37,793 bases of DNA, from contig MU119616.1 in assembly GCA_014904845.1 (NCBI GenBank), forward strand, positions 1 through 37,793. Direction: 5' to 3'. Each line of letters starts with the position of its first letter. Position 1 is the stretch's first letter. The notes under the pieces were generated by a model that was not told where the DNA came from, made no database searches, and saw nothing but the letters and a program-made list of their open reading frames with translations. Source of the DNA: Acephala macrosclerotiorum (lineage: Eukaryota > Ascomycota > Leotiomycetes > Helotiales > Mollisiaceae). Of the stretch, positions 10,379 to 22,337 are shown one piece after another. The position numbers and the translations under genes were made by a program.

Positions 10379-13185
10379 ATGCATGCTGATGAGAATCGCA
10401 TGATGGATTTCTCTGCCATTACAGATTTCTTGGCCGAGGCTGGCACTCCTTCCGATGAACACGAGGAGAATCAACTGCAGGAACCACAGACAGTATCACC
10501 CCCAAAGGAGCAGACGAGTGGTGGGAGAATCATTCGAAGACGAGCGAGAAAGGCATGTGTTGAATGCCACAAGAGGTTAGTGGCACGTCCGAATTCTAAG
10601 GGATACATGATTAACAGTTTCCAGGAAAGTAAGATGCGATGTCCTGTCTCGAGGTCAGGTGTGCACCAATTGTCGCCTCGACGGTCTTCCATGCAGGCTT
10701 CCAGCAAAAGATGGGTACGACGCTTCCAGATTGGTGTAAATGATACCAGACTGATATATCCCAGACGAAGAAGAACCCAAACCATACATTCACAACCCAG
10801 CGCGAACGTCGAGCTTCCAGTTTCCCAATCGGCATTCCCAGCACCAATTATCACCACCACAACGTCCGATGATCCCGTTCCCACAGAAAATCAATTCCTT
10901 CCAATTCGAGACAAGATCTCAAGCTTCTGCAATGCTTGGTCATTCCGCCCATCATGCCCATCTGAACTTTCAAACACGAAGCCATTACAGCAATCCAACT
11001 CACACATAGATGTGATATTCTCATATTATGGCTTTTTGGAGTCTGAACCACTTTCACACATTCCACCTGAGGATTTCAAGTTTTTGGAGAACAAGGGATG
11101 CTTTCATCTCCCTTCAAGACCTGTACTGGATGAGTTCATCAAAGAGTACTTTCTGCACGTTCACCCTGTACTGCCGATCCTGGACGAACGTAAGTTTTGG
11201 GACATGTATCTGTGTGATGGCAGGATCGGATCGTCCAGCACCATGAAACTGTCTCTTTTCTTTTTTAGAGCGATACTGTTCGTCAGCTGTGCTGTAAGTC
11301 ACTTCACACTGCAGCTTTACATTCCTTTCTGACTTTGGAAATAGTTCGTCTCGGAAGAAGTCTTGAAGCAAATGGGCTTTCGAGACGCATTCGAAGCCCG
11401 CCTTTGCTTCTACCGCCGCGCTAAAATGCTTTTCGATTTCGACACCACTTCCGATGCGATGTCAATCGCTCAAGGGGCTTTACTACTGACCTATTACTCC
11501 TCAGATCGTGAACCAGTGAGCATGGCCTTCTCTCTCATCCAATTTCCGTTGCTGACAACACAGGCTGCGAATACATCCTGGCTGCGAGTCGCGATTCAAT
11601 ATGCGCAACAAGAACGTGCACATCTCTACTCGCAGACTTCCACTTTCTCCCATGCCGATCGCCAAACTCGCAAACGTCTCTGGTGGTGCTGCATCCTGCG
11701 CGATCGAATTCTACCGCTCGGTGTGAGGCGCTCGATCCAAATCACACATAATACCTTCTCATTCCATTCTTCATCACCACTCACCTCTTCAGACCTAGAC
11801 TCCGAAATGTCCCATTCGAAAGTGTACGATTATGAGACGAAAAAGGTGCTGAACAGGATTCTGGAGAAGCAGGTTGAGCTGGCGATTATCTTGACTGATG
11901 TATTGGAGCTGATATACCCAGTTGGACAACTGGATTATAACTGCTTGATGAAGCTGCCGAGTAGGATTAGTGTTGTGAGGGGACGATTAGAGGGATGGAT
12001 GGGCGTTTTGCATATTGGATTCGGCGCTGGTGAGAGGAGCCGGCATAAATCCGTCACTCTCTTCCTTGGATTAACAGAGATATACTACCAGTCAGTCTCC
12101 CCTCCATAACGTTCAAGGCAAAACTGACATCATAAAGTTCAGCACAAGCAGCTCTCTGCCAATACGAATCCCTCTCCCTCCAAGCCGGCGCCCCCCTTCC
12201 CTTTCCCACCTCTCACCGCCCCCGCTCCGCCAAAATCAACCCTGCAACTTCAACTTCAACCCGTAACAAAGAACTCGGAACCCAGCTTCACTCATCCATA
12301 GCCTCAATATCCAAAACAGTAGGCGAGCTCGTCAAACTAGACATAGCGCGCTACCTCCCGGTCTCAGCAGTAGCGTATATGGCTCTCCCAATCATCTTAA
12401 ATTCTATCGATCTTCAGAATTCGAAAGTTGAGAAAGCCGGAGATGCTGGAGGGAGTGGAAGGGGAGAGTTAGGAAAGGTGCAAGCAAAGCGACACCAACT
12501 CCGTCTGTACAATGAAGCGATGTCTATCTGCCACGCTCGGTATTCTGGGACTGGACAGTGCCTCAAGTATATGGATCAAACGATCGCTTCTGCGAGATCT
12601 GACCTCTCAACATCGGGTTCGGAAATAGAAGGCGGAGAAGAAAGAACAAGCAGTAAAGAAATAATGAAAGTAACAGAGGGAAGAAACAGAATGGATGATT
12701 GGTTCGAAGCCTTCGTTTCCAAACCTCGCAAATACCTCCGTGTCGCAATGACGGTAGATGTCTGGCTTTCGGTTGGGAAGTATGCCGCCAACGAAGATCT
12801 CCCGCGCGTTTTGATGTTGGATGATGGAGATGCGGGGAGTAGTTTGGGGGTGCCGAGGAGTTTTGTGGATGTGGATGAGCAGAGACTTTTGGAGGAGAGT
12901 GGGGGTGTTATTGGGGAGCTGGTGAGCGAGCCGAGGAGGTTTTTGGTGGAGAGTGAGAAAAGGAGACGGGATTTGGATTATTTTGACTTTGGATCGGCGA
13001 CGATGAATGATGGGGTTGGTGTTGATGCAGGGATGGGGGAAGAGAGTGAGGTAGGGAGTAATGACAACGAGATGGGGAGTGAGGAGGATGAGCAGAATTT
13101 AGATCAGGAGGTTGAGGTTGATGATTGGAATGGGCAGATGGTGGACGGGATGTTGGAAGATGTTTTGAGGATTGGATCGTTTTGA
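10379..13185 (+). CDS. Zn2Cys6 transcription factor, cutinase-regulator-like
   Basis: Six exons: 10379-10575, 10625-10714, 10765-11293, 11345-11515, 11564-12090, 12138-13185, giving 853 aa in one frame; all introns are 47-51 nt, GT...AG. Splicing at 10576-10624 is needed to build the binuclear zinc cluster, Cys 60, 63, 70, 79, 82, 89 (C-x2-C-x6-C-x8-C-x2-C-x6-C), with basic residues RRRARK before it. A fungal-specific transcription factor middle domain follows, with EYFLHVHPVLPILDERKFWD and RLWWCCILRDRILPLGVRRS, the pattern known from cutinase transcription factor 1-beta/FarA-like proteins. The C-terminus is strongly acidic (runs of E/D) and may be an activation region. It is nuclear and binds DNA; its targets are not shown. 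A second Met at residue 8 or 9 is an alternative start. The gene appears intact, convergent with the MFS gene (260-bp gap). Confidence 0.85.
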
Positions 13186-13445
13186 GTGAGCAAGAGAGGG
13201 CGGGGTGTGTGATTTGATATGATATGAAGTGAATGTAGAATGTACATATATCTATCGGTCTAGGGATGAATAGAGTGAGCCAGCGCCTGATTCATGCGGA
13301 GAAGAGAACCCTGCTGAGACTTTTACCTGTCGAAAACTACCGATAATATATGCTACCTGTTCTCTGCTCTTCTGTTACTCATCACGATACTATCTTCTAA
13401 TATCACCTCACTCCCCACCCTCCTCCACCTGCTCAAATGTTCTAC

Positions 13446-15313
13446 TCATTCCTCATCATCCGCAATCTTCCCCTCAGACTTCTTCGGCAACCATCTAACC
13501 CCAATGGTCCCTGGAAGCGCAACCAGTATCAACACAACCCAAACCAGATACCCGTTAATAAACTGAGATCTGGCCCCTGTAGCGAAGAGACTAGCGAATA
13601 ATGCTGGGCCGACGGTGCGAATCCCGGACACGAGTGTGAGAGCGATTCCGTTGAGTGTTCCGAGTGTTTGGTGGGTGGGTGCAATGTCGTTGAGGGCGAG
13701 TTGGACACAGGCTGGAGAAGAATGTGTGAGCGTGTGATCGATTTCCTGCGAACCAGAACAGATACTCGTAATTAAGAGAAACAAGACTTACTGAAAGCCA
13801 TAGGCACACCACTCCCACCAATCTGAAGCGTTGGGCCAACAATCCAGAATACCGTTCTCCAAGGTCCTCCCCACCTGAGAAACAAGTTACACATTGGGGC
13901 GGCAACAAAGAACATCGGCCATAAGATATAACAGACTCGGAGGATGGCACCGGTCCCAAATTTCTCGTGAAGGATAGGAAAAGCGACGAGGAGCCATAGG
14001 CCTTGACTGATGCCAATTCCGCCCAGGAACATAGATATTTGGATGGGTGTGAAACCGTAACCACCCTTTTCTGGTGATGTGAACCAGAATACGGGGCTTA
14101 CTGATGGGAGAAAGAGTTAGGGAAAAACTGACTCATAGGTCACAAGGAAGAGGAATGAGGGGCTGGGAGGGGCATACCAGCAGTGTATGCGAGACCCAGG
14201 AGCATGACATGTCCGTACAGAGCTAGGACGATGCCGACTCCTGGAGCTCTGAGTAGTTCCATAGTCGTCATTGGTGTTGGAGCAGGAGCTGTGCCATCGC
14301 CTTTTGGCTTTTTGTCGAGTGTCTAATGGATCATTAGTTTGATGTAACGCAAAGAGGGAAGTGGAAAGAACGGACCTCCTTAATGAATAGAGCACAAGCG
14401 ATAGCAGCGCTGGCTCCGATGATACCAGTGCAGAATGTTGATAGTGAGTATGGGTACTCGTGGAAGAAGGCAATCTTCTTGAAGAAGCCACCGATTTGTT
14501 CTGCTGGATCCGCAAGTCCACCACCTGTATCCTATCAGAAACTGGTTGCAGCCCGGAATGTTGAAATTAACATACCAATCAAGGGACCGGCAAAGATCCC
14601 AACATTTCCGGCAAATGCAAAGAGGCTGAACGCACGAGCTTGGGTCTTCGGTGTGCTGTTCTCAGACAACATGGTCCGGACAGTCCTGGAAGAAATAGGT
14701 GATCAGCCTATGATAATAAATTCAAATCGACTTGCTTACAGGACTGTTCCAGCAAACACGCCCGCAGAACATCTAAACAATATCATCTGCCAAACAGTTT
14801 TGCTCATTCCGAAGACAGCTGTCGCGACTGAGACTCCGGCGAGTGAGAAGACGAGCACGGGCTTTCTCCCAATTCGGTCAGCAGCTCGTCCCCATGAGAT
14901 CATGAGTAACATCTGAGTGGCCGAGAAAAGTGATTCCTGTGAGACCATTAGTACGGAAGGTTCAGAATGATGAAGTGGAAACAAACAATCAAACCACTGT
15001 AGAACCCTACATCCTCCTCATCCGTCCCAGTTTCAAAGATCATCTTGTTGATGAACGGAAAGATGCCAAAGAACGCGATAGGCTCTATCATCCGGGCATA
15101 ACAGAGCAGGAAGATCTGTAGTTTTGGTAGCGGTTTGTCTTCTTCATGATGATGGGTCTTGGGATCTTCGTCATCTTTGTCGGCTTTACCATTAGATATG
15201 ATCTCGCCTTCGTTGATGGAGATAGGAGGGTCGTCCGCTGTCGAGCCAAGGAGAGGTGTATTCTCTGACGCTGTCGAGCCGTTGCTCGCTTTCGTCTTTG
15301 GTGATCCCGCCAT
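13446..15313 (-). CDS. MFS transporter (DHA1-like), 12-TM type
   Basis: Seven exons on the minus strand: 14987-15313, 14740-14936, 14576-14685, 14376-14524, 14178-14322, 13792-14100, 13446-13711; introns of 50-80 nt; 500 aa in frame. The start is the ATG at 15313 (MAGSPKTKASNG), followed by a hydrophilic Ser/Asp/Glu-rich cytoplasmic N-terminus of about 75 aa. The first membrane segment is LQIFLLCYARMIEPIAFFGI. GRAADRIGRKPVLVFSLAG is MFS motif A between TM2 and TM3; RTMLSENSTPKTQARAFSL resembles the motif around TM4-5. The protein is likely a plasma- or vacuolar-membrane drug/proton antiporter-type carrier related to fungal YCR023C/ZIFL-like proteins; its substrate cannot be told. No lesion seen. 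Confidence 0.88.
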
Positions 15314-15909
15314 CGTGGTGGGAATAACGGCTCGTCGAAGGTGAAAGATGTGGGTGAGTCGCGTTTGAGATGAGATCTGAGTGATGTGAGTGAGATCTTC
15401 AATCCGAAGCTGTGTACGTGAAGTTCCTCTCCAAATCAAATTCTCAAGACAGAATAGTTATTCGAGGAATCATGGAAGTATTGATACCACCTGGATCGTC
15501 GCCGTAGAGCTTCGCCGTACGCTATACGCGTACGGAGATGAATGAAGTTGTGATTTATAGAGGTGAGAGGATGAATGCCGGCAGATTTGAGGGTGGACCT
15601 GTGGACGAGTCAGCCAATCGGGTGTGTCAATTGAGCTTATTAAATGGGGCACGGCGTCGTACCTATTCATGCCTGCGGCGAGAGGAATAGGAAGGTGGGA
15701 TGGGAAACAAACAATTTAATATCTCTATGAGGAATACATTGAATTGATACTCGTGTTTGAAGCCTCAAACGTAGAACTCAACTGCGTTCTAAGCTGAATG
15801 AAGGATGTTGAATCACGTGACCGGCCCATTCTGCTTCCTGACGTCCACGAAGACATAGCTACTTTCGACTAATGGACAGAGAGCATTCTTAATCTGGCAG
15901 ACCAACAGC
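15314..15909. other. Intergenic, promoter side of the MFS gene
   Basis: About 600 bases with no credible gene. An open frame at 15470-15670 (minus) is short and without features. The MFS promoter should lie here; no clear box identified. Confidence 0.5.
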
Positions 15910-16766
15910 TTAGTCGAGTATTCTCTCATGCATCCTCACGTCTTCAGCCCAAAGGATTCCCTCCAATCTGAACAAACGAAATCTGACTCCCTCAATTCCA
16001 AGCCTAAAAACCGCATCCCCCTCCCGTCTCACCCCCAACTCTCTCGCCACGCTCGGCAGATACCCAAGCACATCACCCATGCCCAAAATTTTATAAGGAT
16101 GCGCATACAAATGCACTACTCTTGGGACCGCCTGCCCAATCACCATTACATGGGAAAGGCGCACGTGACTCGCAGGTACCACTTCACCATCTTGCGTCAA
16201 TGGTGGTCTTGTCATTTTGGCGTCTTTGATGATATGGAATCCTCCTTCGGCGCTGAAGTAACCTGAGAGGACAGTGTCACAGGCAGCAAGCTCCACGGCG
16301 ATGCGTTGTGGTATTGTGAGGTTACTTTGTTGGCTGGCTTCGAATTGCAAGCCTGCCGCTCGAATAGCGTTGGTGTCATCGGTGTTGTTCGAGTTTGAGT
16401 TTGAGCTTGAGGCTTTGCAGCGTTGTTTTTGATGCTATTGCGCAAGGAAGTATTCCATTGAAGGCCATGGAGACACCATAGTGAACTTGCTGTGTGGTAA
16501 GGAGAGTCTTGTTGGCTTGAAAGGCTTTGAAAATACTGTGCTCGCTCTTGGCAAGGACATTGAGTCAATCTTTCCGTTTCAAAGATCGACTTTGTACAAA
16601 TTGGCCCCAAATTGTATTGATTCTGTAGGGCTAGGGATTTGGATTGTTGACGAGAGGTAGTGAAGTTTCTCTCCAATTCTATCACAAATGACAGGAATTT
16701 CAGCCACAGAAAAGCAACATCTCCATCGCGAAGTATGGTCCAATTAATACCTTTCGCTGTATTCAA
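15910..16766 (-). pseudogene. Unrecognised gene, frameshifted
   Basis: The 3' part (15910-16350) is a clean frame ending RMHERILD, with IPQRIAVELAACDTVLSGYF and RLSHVMVIGQAVPRVVHLYA. Upstream, convincing coding sequence is in another frame (FKAFQANKTLLTTQQVHYGV, then SMAFNGILPCAIAS at about 16440-16500), and further upstream in a third (ESIQFGANLYKVDL, then TGA). No GT...AG pair joins the 16440 and 16350 parts, so at least one indel is likely. I do not recognise the family; there is no signal peptide and no TM segment. Confidence 0.5.
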
Positions 16767-16970
16767 GGAGAAACAGCTTCATAGTGCTCCTGAATTCCTT
16801 CAATAACGAGCTTGATATCAGGCCTACCATAAGTCACGTGCCTCAACTTGCTCTCAAGCATAGCCAGTTCTTATAGCTTGTATCTCTATATCAAATAGAT
16901 AAGAGCCTTAATTTCCAATAACATAGTGTCGGGGTGTTCAAGATGTAGTCCCTGTTTAAAATAAACCGTT

Positions 16971-18204
16971 TCACTTAGCAGCGCCAGAAGCGGCAGTCTT
17001 ATCTCCAAACCGCGAAATGCCACTCGACGACCGGCCAACATCCACGCCCGAAAACCATCCATCCGGAACCCCTTGCAGGAACATGAAGCCAAAAAATCCA
17101 CATACCACAAGAAAACCACTCATCATTATCATAGTCAGTATACAACCTCTCGGTCGTTGCCTCTCCGCACTGGACCCCTCCCCTCCCAACGTCCGCCCAG
17201 GGCCAAACCTCTGCCACGACATGTCCAATCCCCATGCAGCCTTCCCGGTCACCCCAGGCATAGCTGCCGTCCCATACGGCCGTTCCACGACATTTTGTGT
17301 CCCAAACATCCTCTTCACCCACAACGGCGTCGTAATCAAATTACGCTTGATCCCAAAATTTGGATAAAGTCCCGTTAAGAGATCGTAGATATGGGCAGCA
17401 ACAAGGCCTGTGGCTTGGATCAATGCTGCTTGTGGGGAATGGACGATGAGCGTTAGAAGAAGGATGGCATAGGGGAGGTATTGGGCGGGCATTTGAAGGA
17501 TAATTAACGTTATGGGTTGGTCCCACGAGTCGCGGATAGAGGTCGTTATGAAGGAGAGAGCGAGCGCGGAGGCCAAAGCGTGACCGTAGGTGATAAGGAG
17601 ATTTAGGATCTAGGTGTTGTTAGATCATTTGTATGCTTTGCAAGAGAAAGGGAGTTGGGGAAAAGACTGGTCTTCCACGTGATCGAGTCTTCAGAAACCA
17701 TACAGGGATGATATGAGGCACTTATCGATAGAAACTGTATGAAAATATCTCGTAAAAGACAACTCACCAAGATAATACCACAACTGAAACATATATAGGT
17801 CACAAAGTCCGCCCGCTGCGAAAACCTGGGCGAAGAAATCTCAAGCTTAGCACCATAAACGTATACTGCTTCCCGTTAGGCCCCTCTTCTCCCATCTGCT
17901 GAATTCCGCAACACTAAACTTACGGAAATACGTATCAAACAAAATGCCAAGTTTTGGACCCGTGATGAGAAGACATGTCAAGAGTCTCCAGAGCTCAGGT
18001 GGTAGCTGGATGAGAGGTGGGAAGGAGAGGTTGAAGAGGCTGTAGGGGAGGACGTTGGTGTAGAGGAGGAGGGAAAATGAGAATGTTACCGCGCCTAGCG
18101 TTCTATGATTCGTCAGTACTAAGAGAAGGGAGTGGAGGAAGAGGGGTGGACGGGGTGTACCGGGAGATTGGAGGTGCGGAGAGGAAGACTTCCAGGGGTG
18201 ACAT
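16971..18204 (-). CDS. Derlin (Der1-like) ER membrane protein
   Basis: Four exons: 18161-18204, 17924-18102, 17768-17865, 16971-17609; 319 aa in frame. The start is the ATG at 18204 (MSPLEVFLSAPPISR). Derlin landmarks are TLGAVTFSFSLLLYTNVLPY, LPPELWRLLTCLLITGPK, DTYF then LYVYGAKLEISSPRFSQRAD, and GPQAALIQATGLVAAHIYDLL-type sequence (here HSPQAALIQATGLVAAHIYD). Derlins are rhomboid pseudoproteases with six TM segments that help move misfolded proteins out of the ER to the proteasome (ERAD). The C-terminal tail is longer than in a minimal derlin and has one more hydrophobic segment (LTMIMMSGFLVVCGFFGFMF). The last intron (17610-17767, 158 nt) is much longer than the others. The N-terminal exon is only 44 nt. 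Confidence 0.88.
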
Positions 18205-19102
18205 GTTTTGGTGAGGAGTGCGGTCGTGAGTTCAATACAGCAATTACGTGCGAAATGAAAGATTGGGAGCAAATTCCGCCAGTTCAGGTCGTCGTTGAAG
18301 ATGATGGATACTCTTGACTGTGGAGGTTGACGTTGGAAATGTTGGAAATATTTCGTAACGAGTCCTCTTAAAACAGTTAGCGTCAACAGGGGTACATGCC
18401 TATATATATATACGACACCTCGACCAGTTTTACTTGCTATAACTTTAAATTGCTCAATCTATTGACTTTTATTAAGCTCCAGATATCTCAACTTACTTTC
18501 TAGAATTTCAAGTGTAGATTTTCCAAGGTAGTCCCGAAGCCATTTTCCCACTCCAATAACTGATGACGGCTCCTGACTAGGTATCTATTTCTATCAACGA
18601 ATTTATCTTATTATAGATAAATTCTCTGTCACATACGACCTTAGACTGAGGAAAATTGGGAAATCTCAAAGCGCCCAGGATATTCTAGCATCAGGCTTCT
18701 AAAACATTCTCGAATGAGTGCCTGTACTCGAGAAGGCTATCTTGAATTTGAGTTTGCTCGGAAGCCGCACTGACTATGAACCAGTACTGCCCATGCAGTC
18801 CCAAGTAAAGCAATATCTTGGTAAGTCCGCTCAGTTGGAATGTTGGGACACGCGGGTCGGGCACTTGACGAGTGATCACTTCACTCTTGCGCTTTCATTC
18901 GGGACCTTCCACTTTTTAATCGAGGGTAAAACATATATTCAAGACGTATCATATGTACTCGCATTCCACTATGTACAAACAACCCTAAACTATCGAGCTT
19001 CCTCCCTCCTTCAACCACTTCGCCTCTACCCACCCTCTATCACCCATTTTTGCATGTAGTCGCCGTGGCCAGCGAACATTCAGATCGGCATCACGTCCTC
19101 AA
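18205..19102. other. Intergenic, derlin promoter side
   Basis: About 900 bases with no supported gene. A TATATATATATA run at about 18401-18412 lies some 200 bases upstream of the derlin ATG. A plus-strand open frame at 18718-19059 has no features and is not called. Confidence 0.5.
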
Positions 19103-20224
19103 TTATTGCTGCAGCGTCAGCACACCGGGCCGGTAAGGCAAAAGACTATAGTCGCCGCTGGACCCAGGAGCTCGTCCCTGATATAGGAACTGCAAGTTGC
19201 ATGGATCAATGGTCATGGTCTGGTCGGGGTTGCTGCGAACCAGATCCCCATGACTGATGTCGTTGGTCCAAGTGGCGCCGCTGTTGGCCTTGCCGGCAAA
19301 GGGCTGGCTCTCAGTTGCGGCTTGCGCTGTCCATGAACCACTCAGACTCGTGGCTGTGAAGGAACGGAAGTAGCGGCCGTTGGCGCCCTCGGCTTCGACG
19401 ATCATGAGGTATTTGCTCTGGCCCTGGACGGTGTAGACCTGCACTGCTTCTGTGTACCCGAAATCCCCAAGTCAGTACACTTCTCTTAAACATATGGGGA
19501 GTTATTCGAAAGTCAAATGCTTGATTCTGGGATCGCCGCGAGTAGAACTCGTGAAACTGCCAGAAGCGGAACGTAGCTCAGGGGAAGTCGACTAACCGAA
19601 GAGGTTGCTGGTCGAGTCGCTCATGACTACTGTTGACGATGTGCCGAAATTGCCTGGGAAGTTCTCGATGGGCATGCTGGCCCGGTAGATCTTGCCATTG
19701 TCCCCGGCAAAGAACAGGTACATGTTCGTGCTGTCGCCGATGACGGTCTGGTCGATGGGGCCAGTGCTGGAACCGGAGATAGTTCCAGAGAAGAGTGGCT
19801 GTGCGGATGACCACCCATTCGGGTCCGTGGGATTGCTTGACGTGCGATAGGAGAATGCGGTCGCACCCCATTGATGGGCGAGCACCCAAATGCTTTTCGG
19901 CTCGAAGTAAAACAGGGTGGGCGCAACGGCGGCCGAACTCATCGCAGTCTGGCTGGCTGAGGCCATGTCAGTCCAGTTCGTGAAAAGTCCGAAGGCCATC
20001 GAGCCCCAGTTCGATCCCGTGTCGTGGTCCGTCGCATACACGAGATGCTGGCCGTTGTAGACGACATTGGTGAAGTCCTTGAGCGAGGCCCAGCCCGACT
20101 TCGGGTTCGCCAGCGCGCCCGTCGATGTCCAGCGGTATGTCGAAGGAAGAGTGCATGTCGCCGCCGCCGCGAGGGGTGCGAGCAACACTATGCTGGCGCT
20201 AACGCTGGATATAATAAGTCTCAT
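19103..20224 (-). CDS. Secreted GH62 alpha-L-arabinofuranosidase
   Basis: Two exons, 19597-20224 and 19103-19449, with a 147-nt intron; 324 aa. Signal peptide of about 20-21 aa ([20 protein letters not shown]), mature start [15 protein letters not shown]. Single GH62 five-bladed propeller of usual length, no CBM. It removes arabinose side chains from arabinoxylan outside the cell. Family landmarks: [20 protein letters not shown] with the expected base Asp50, [10 protein letters not shown] with Asp158, and NLFEAVQVY with the acid Glu210, by analogy with characterised GH62 enzymes. The intron is phase 1 and splits the Glu210 codon. All three catalytic positions are present and no lesion is seen, so the gene is probably functional. 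A TATA-like box lies upstream. Confidence 0.93.
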
Positions 20225-21027
20225 TTTGATTTATTGACAGATGGAAAGGAAGAGGCCGATGCGAGAATTTGAAGATGTGAAGCAAGTGACCGAGGGGTTT
20301 ATATACGATTATTTTCAAGGGGCTTGGTCAGTGTAGTATTGAATACTCGGTCGAATAAACTGAAACGAATTGATCGAGTGGTCGCTATTCACCTCTCCGT
20401 AGCATGGCAAACTTTATTCCTTCCATGGATTAACGATACCCTAAGTACCAGATAAATTAACGGAGAGAATATCTTCTAGGCGCTCCAATCGCTAAAGGTA
20501 GCAACGCGGACCCAACTGCTCCATAAGTATAATGCGGGAAATTACCGGAAAGGGCATCCACGCTTAATATTCTATTACTACAAGCGCCCCTTTGGCCCTG
20601 CATCGACTGCTGAGCCTCAAAAAAAAACAGCTCTTTGATAGATTATGGCAAGCACAGCACCAATGGCTTTGGCACTGAGTGCCAAGGCCATACACCCTAA
20701 GTGCTCTAGGTTTCAGGCTCAGAACAAGAACTATTACTCACGTGACCTCCATCTATGACTTTGCTTTGTGTCCGACTAAGGACGTTGCTCAGCGTCTTAT
20801 TTCCATGAAACTGAAGAAACGGAGTACTAGGTGAGTGTAGTGTTCTCATCTCCGAGTGCCGGAGGCCATACGCAATCGCCCACTAACGATTGTGCAAAGT
20901 GTACCAGATTCTGATTTGGGCTGGCGCGATAAACATGTTCCCCAATGATTTCTCTGAGACTCTGAGTACAAAAACATACATATTTTTCTATACCTACGAC
21001 TCACTCACTTGAGGTCATTACCAAAAT
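20225..21027. other. Intergenic
   Basis: About 800 bases between the GH62 gene and the degenerate gene, holding the GH62 promoter. No other open frame or repeat is supported. Confidence 0.5.
20298..20305 (-). promoter_or_regulatory. TATA-like box of the GH62 gene
   Basis: TATATAAA on the minus strand, about 75 bases upstream of the GH62 ATG and in GC-balanced flanking sequence. Position fits a core promoter; inferred only. Confidence 0.45.
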
Positions 21028-21990
21028 ATGGAAACTCCAAAGACAACCATCCTCGAATTCGACGATGTCGTATACTTCGATGAGTAAAGGGAACATCTTG
21101 GAGTTCGCCTGAAATGGATATAGGTCTTAATTGACTATCTTGAAAAGAAGTACCAGATCACGATCAGCTCTGTTGGGGGAATCATGCCATATCTGGATAT
21201 TTGGTGCGATAGACTACCGCCGCCTTCCGAGCGGCCGTTCATGTTCTCTGGACTTGTTACTATTTGGCTCTCGCCTGGTGAAGACGGATACTATGGCGTA
21301 GATCTCGGGGTGAGAATTTGCCTCTTCCCCACGATGGTAAGGGCTGGGAATGCTGATTTTTATATAAGAGGTGCATTTTGGAGATTAGATTCCATCAATG
21401 GGCCGTCCATGGTTGAATTTAGAGCACGACCTGGCTGAAGATCTTGAAAATACAGAATTCCCAAGTCCAAAACACTATCAACGATCTTGACTCAAAATTT
21501 CCCGGATGCCCTTGCAATCTCCTTTATCAGCCATACCATTGTCGTAGAATTCGAAAAGGCTATATATGATCAATACGGGAAAACGTTGGATGGCAAGCCT
21601 CATATAATTCCGTGGACGGATATTGGGCTCCGATACCACAATGGGCTATATCGTGAACAGGACTTTACGCAACTAAGGTTCCTGAATCTGGGTGGTTTCT
21701 CGACAGATTGTTTGCATAGCGATAACTTAAGGATAATGGATGAATTGTTCTGGATAGACAACACTGCGACAGAAGCACAGCTTGTAGTCTGCTGTAGTAG
21801 AAGAGTCTCTAGAACAGGCAACAGAGACAACGAGACCCTCGTTCAAGATCTTTATGCAGCTGCTGCGCCAGAGAAGAACCGCAAACTGAAAATCAGAAAA
21901 GGTGAAGCAATCAGGGTTCGGCGGAAAATCATGACTAGATCAAGTGTGGAAAGGCATCGCATCGAGGGGTCCGGCGAAGCAGAAACATAA
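21028..21990 (+). pseudogene. Degenerate gene of unknown function
   Basis: One frame opens with METPKTTILEFDDVVYFDE, hits TAA at 21085-21087 and TAG soon after, then continues with VLIDYLEKKYQITISSVGGI and ERPFMFSGLVTIWLSPGED. After a TGA at about 21436 the same frame resumes with DALAISFISHTIVVEFEKAI and HNGLYREQDFTQLRFLNLGG. The stops could come from CAA and CAG by C-to-T. Between 21415 and 21490 another frame reads DLAEDLENTEFPSPKHYQRS, so an indel or an intron may be there. I recognise no domain. A real multi-exon gene is possible but the two early stops are not removed by a good intron. Confidence 0.45.
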
Positions 21991-22337
21991 ACTCTAGAAA
22001 GATAGAGAGAAACGATAAACCCTTTCACCAGAGGCCCCAATCAATCTGTGTCGATATACGTGAACACTTGCTCCATGAATGCGAGTTCTTCTGCTGGGAA
22101 GTCGCCTCAGGTATTCAGGATTGTCAAGAATGGGTCTCGAGCGGAATCTCCAAGACATCCAAAGTTAGTTTCCTTCCTCAATACCTTCTGTACCCACCTG
22201 TTGTCTCCTCACTCTGCTCTGTGATATGATGGCAGAAATCAACGACTTGTGATTCGTGTTCGTACAACTGTAAATGCAGTCCCTGAAGCAAACGCCTCGT
22301 CCAACTCCAGATTCCCAACCGCCACATCGTTATGCCA

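Noticed and set aside
10471..11371. Minus-strand frames opposite the transcription factor
   Set aside because: Antisense to a fully spliced Zn2Cys6 gene; no domains.
10379..15313. A secondary-metabolite gene cluster (transcription factor plus MFS transporter)
   Set aside because: No backbone synthase or tailoring enzyme is present near them.
17073..17378. Open frames opposite the derlin last exon
   Set aside because: They are antisense shadows; the derlin frame is supported by family motifs.
18718..19059. Plus-strand open frame of 113 codons
   Set aside because: It has no recognised domain, and no codon or motif pattern suggests coding.
19578..20272. Long open frames overlapping the GH62 gene in other frames and strand
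   Set aside because: Shadows of a GC-rich coding exon; the GH62 frame has signal peptide and catalytic motifs.
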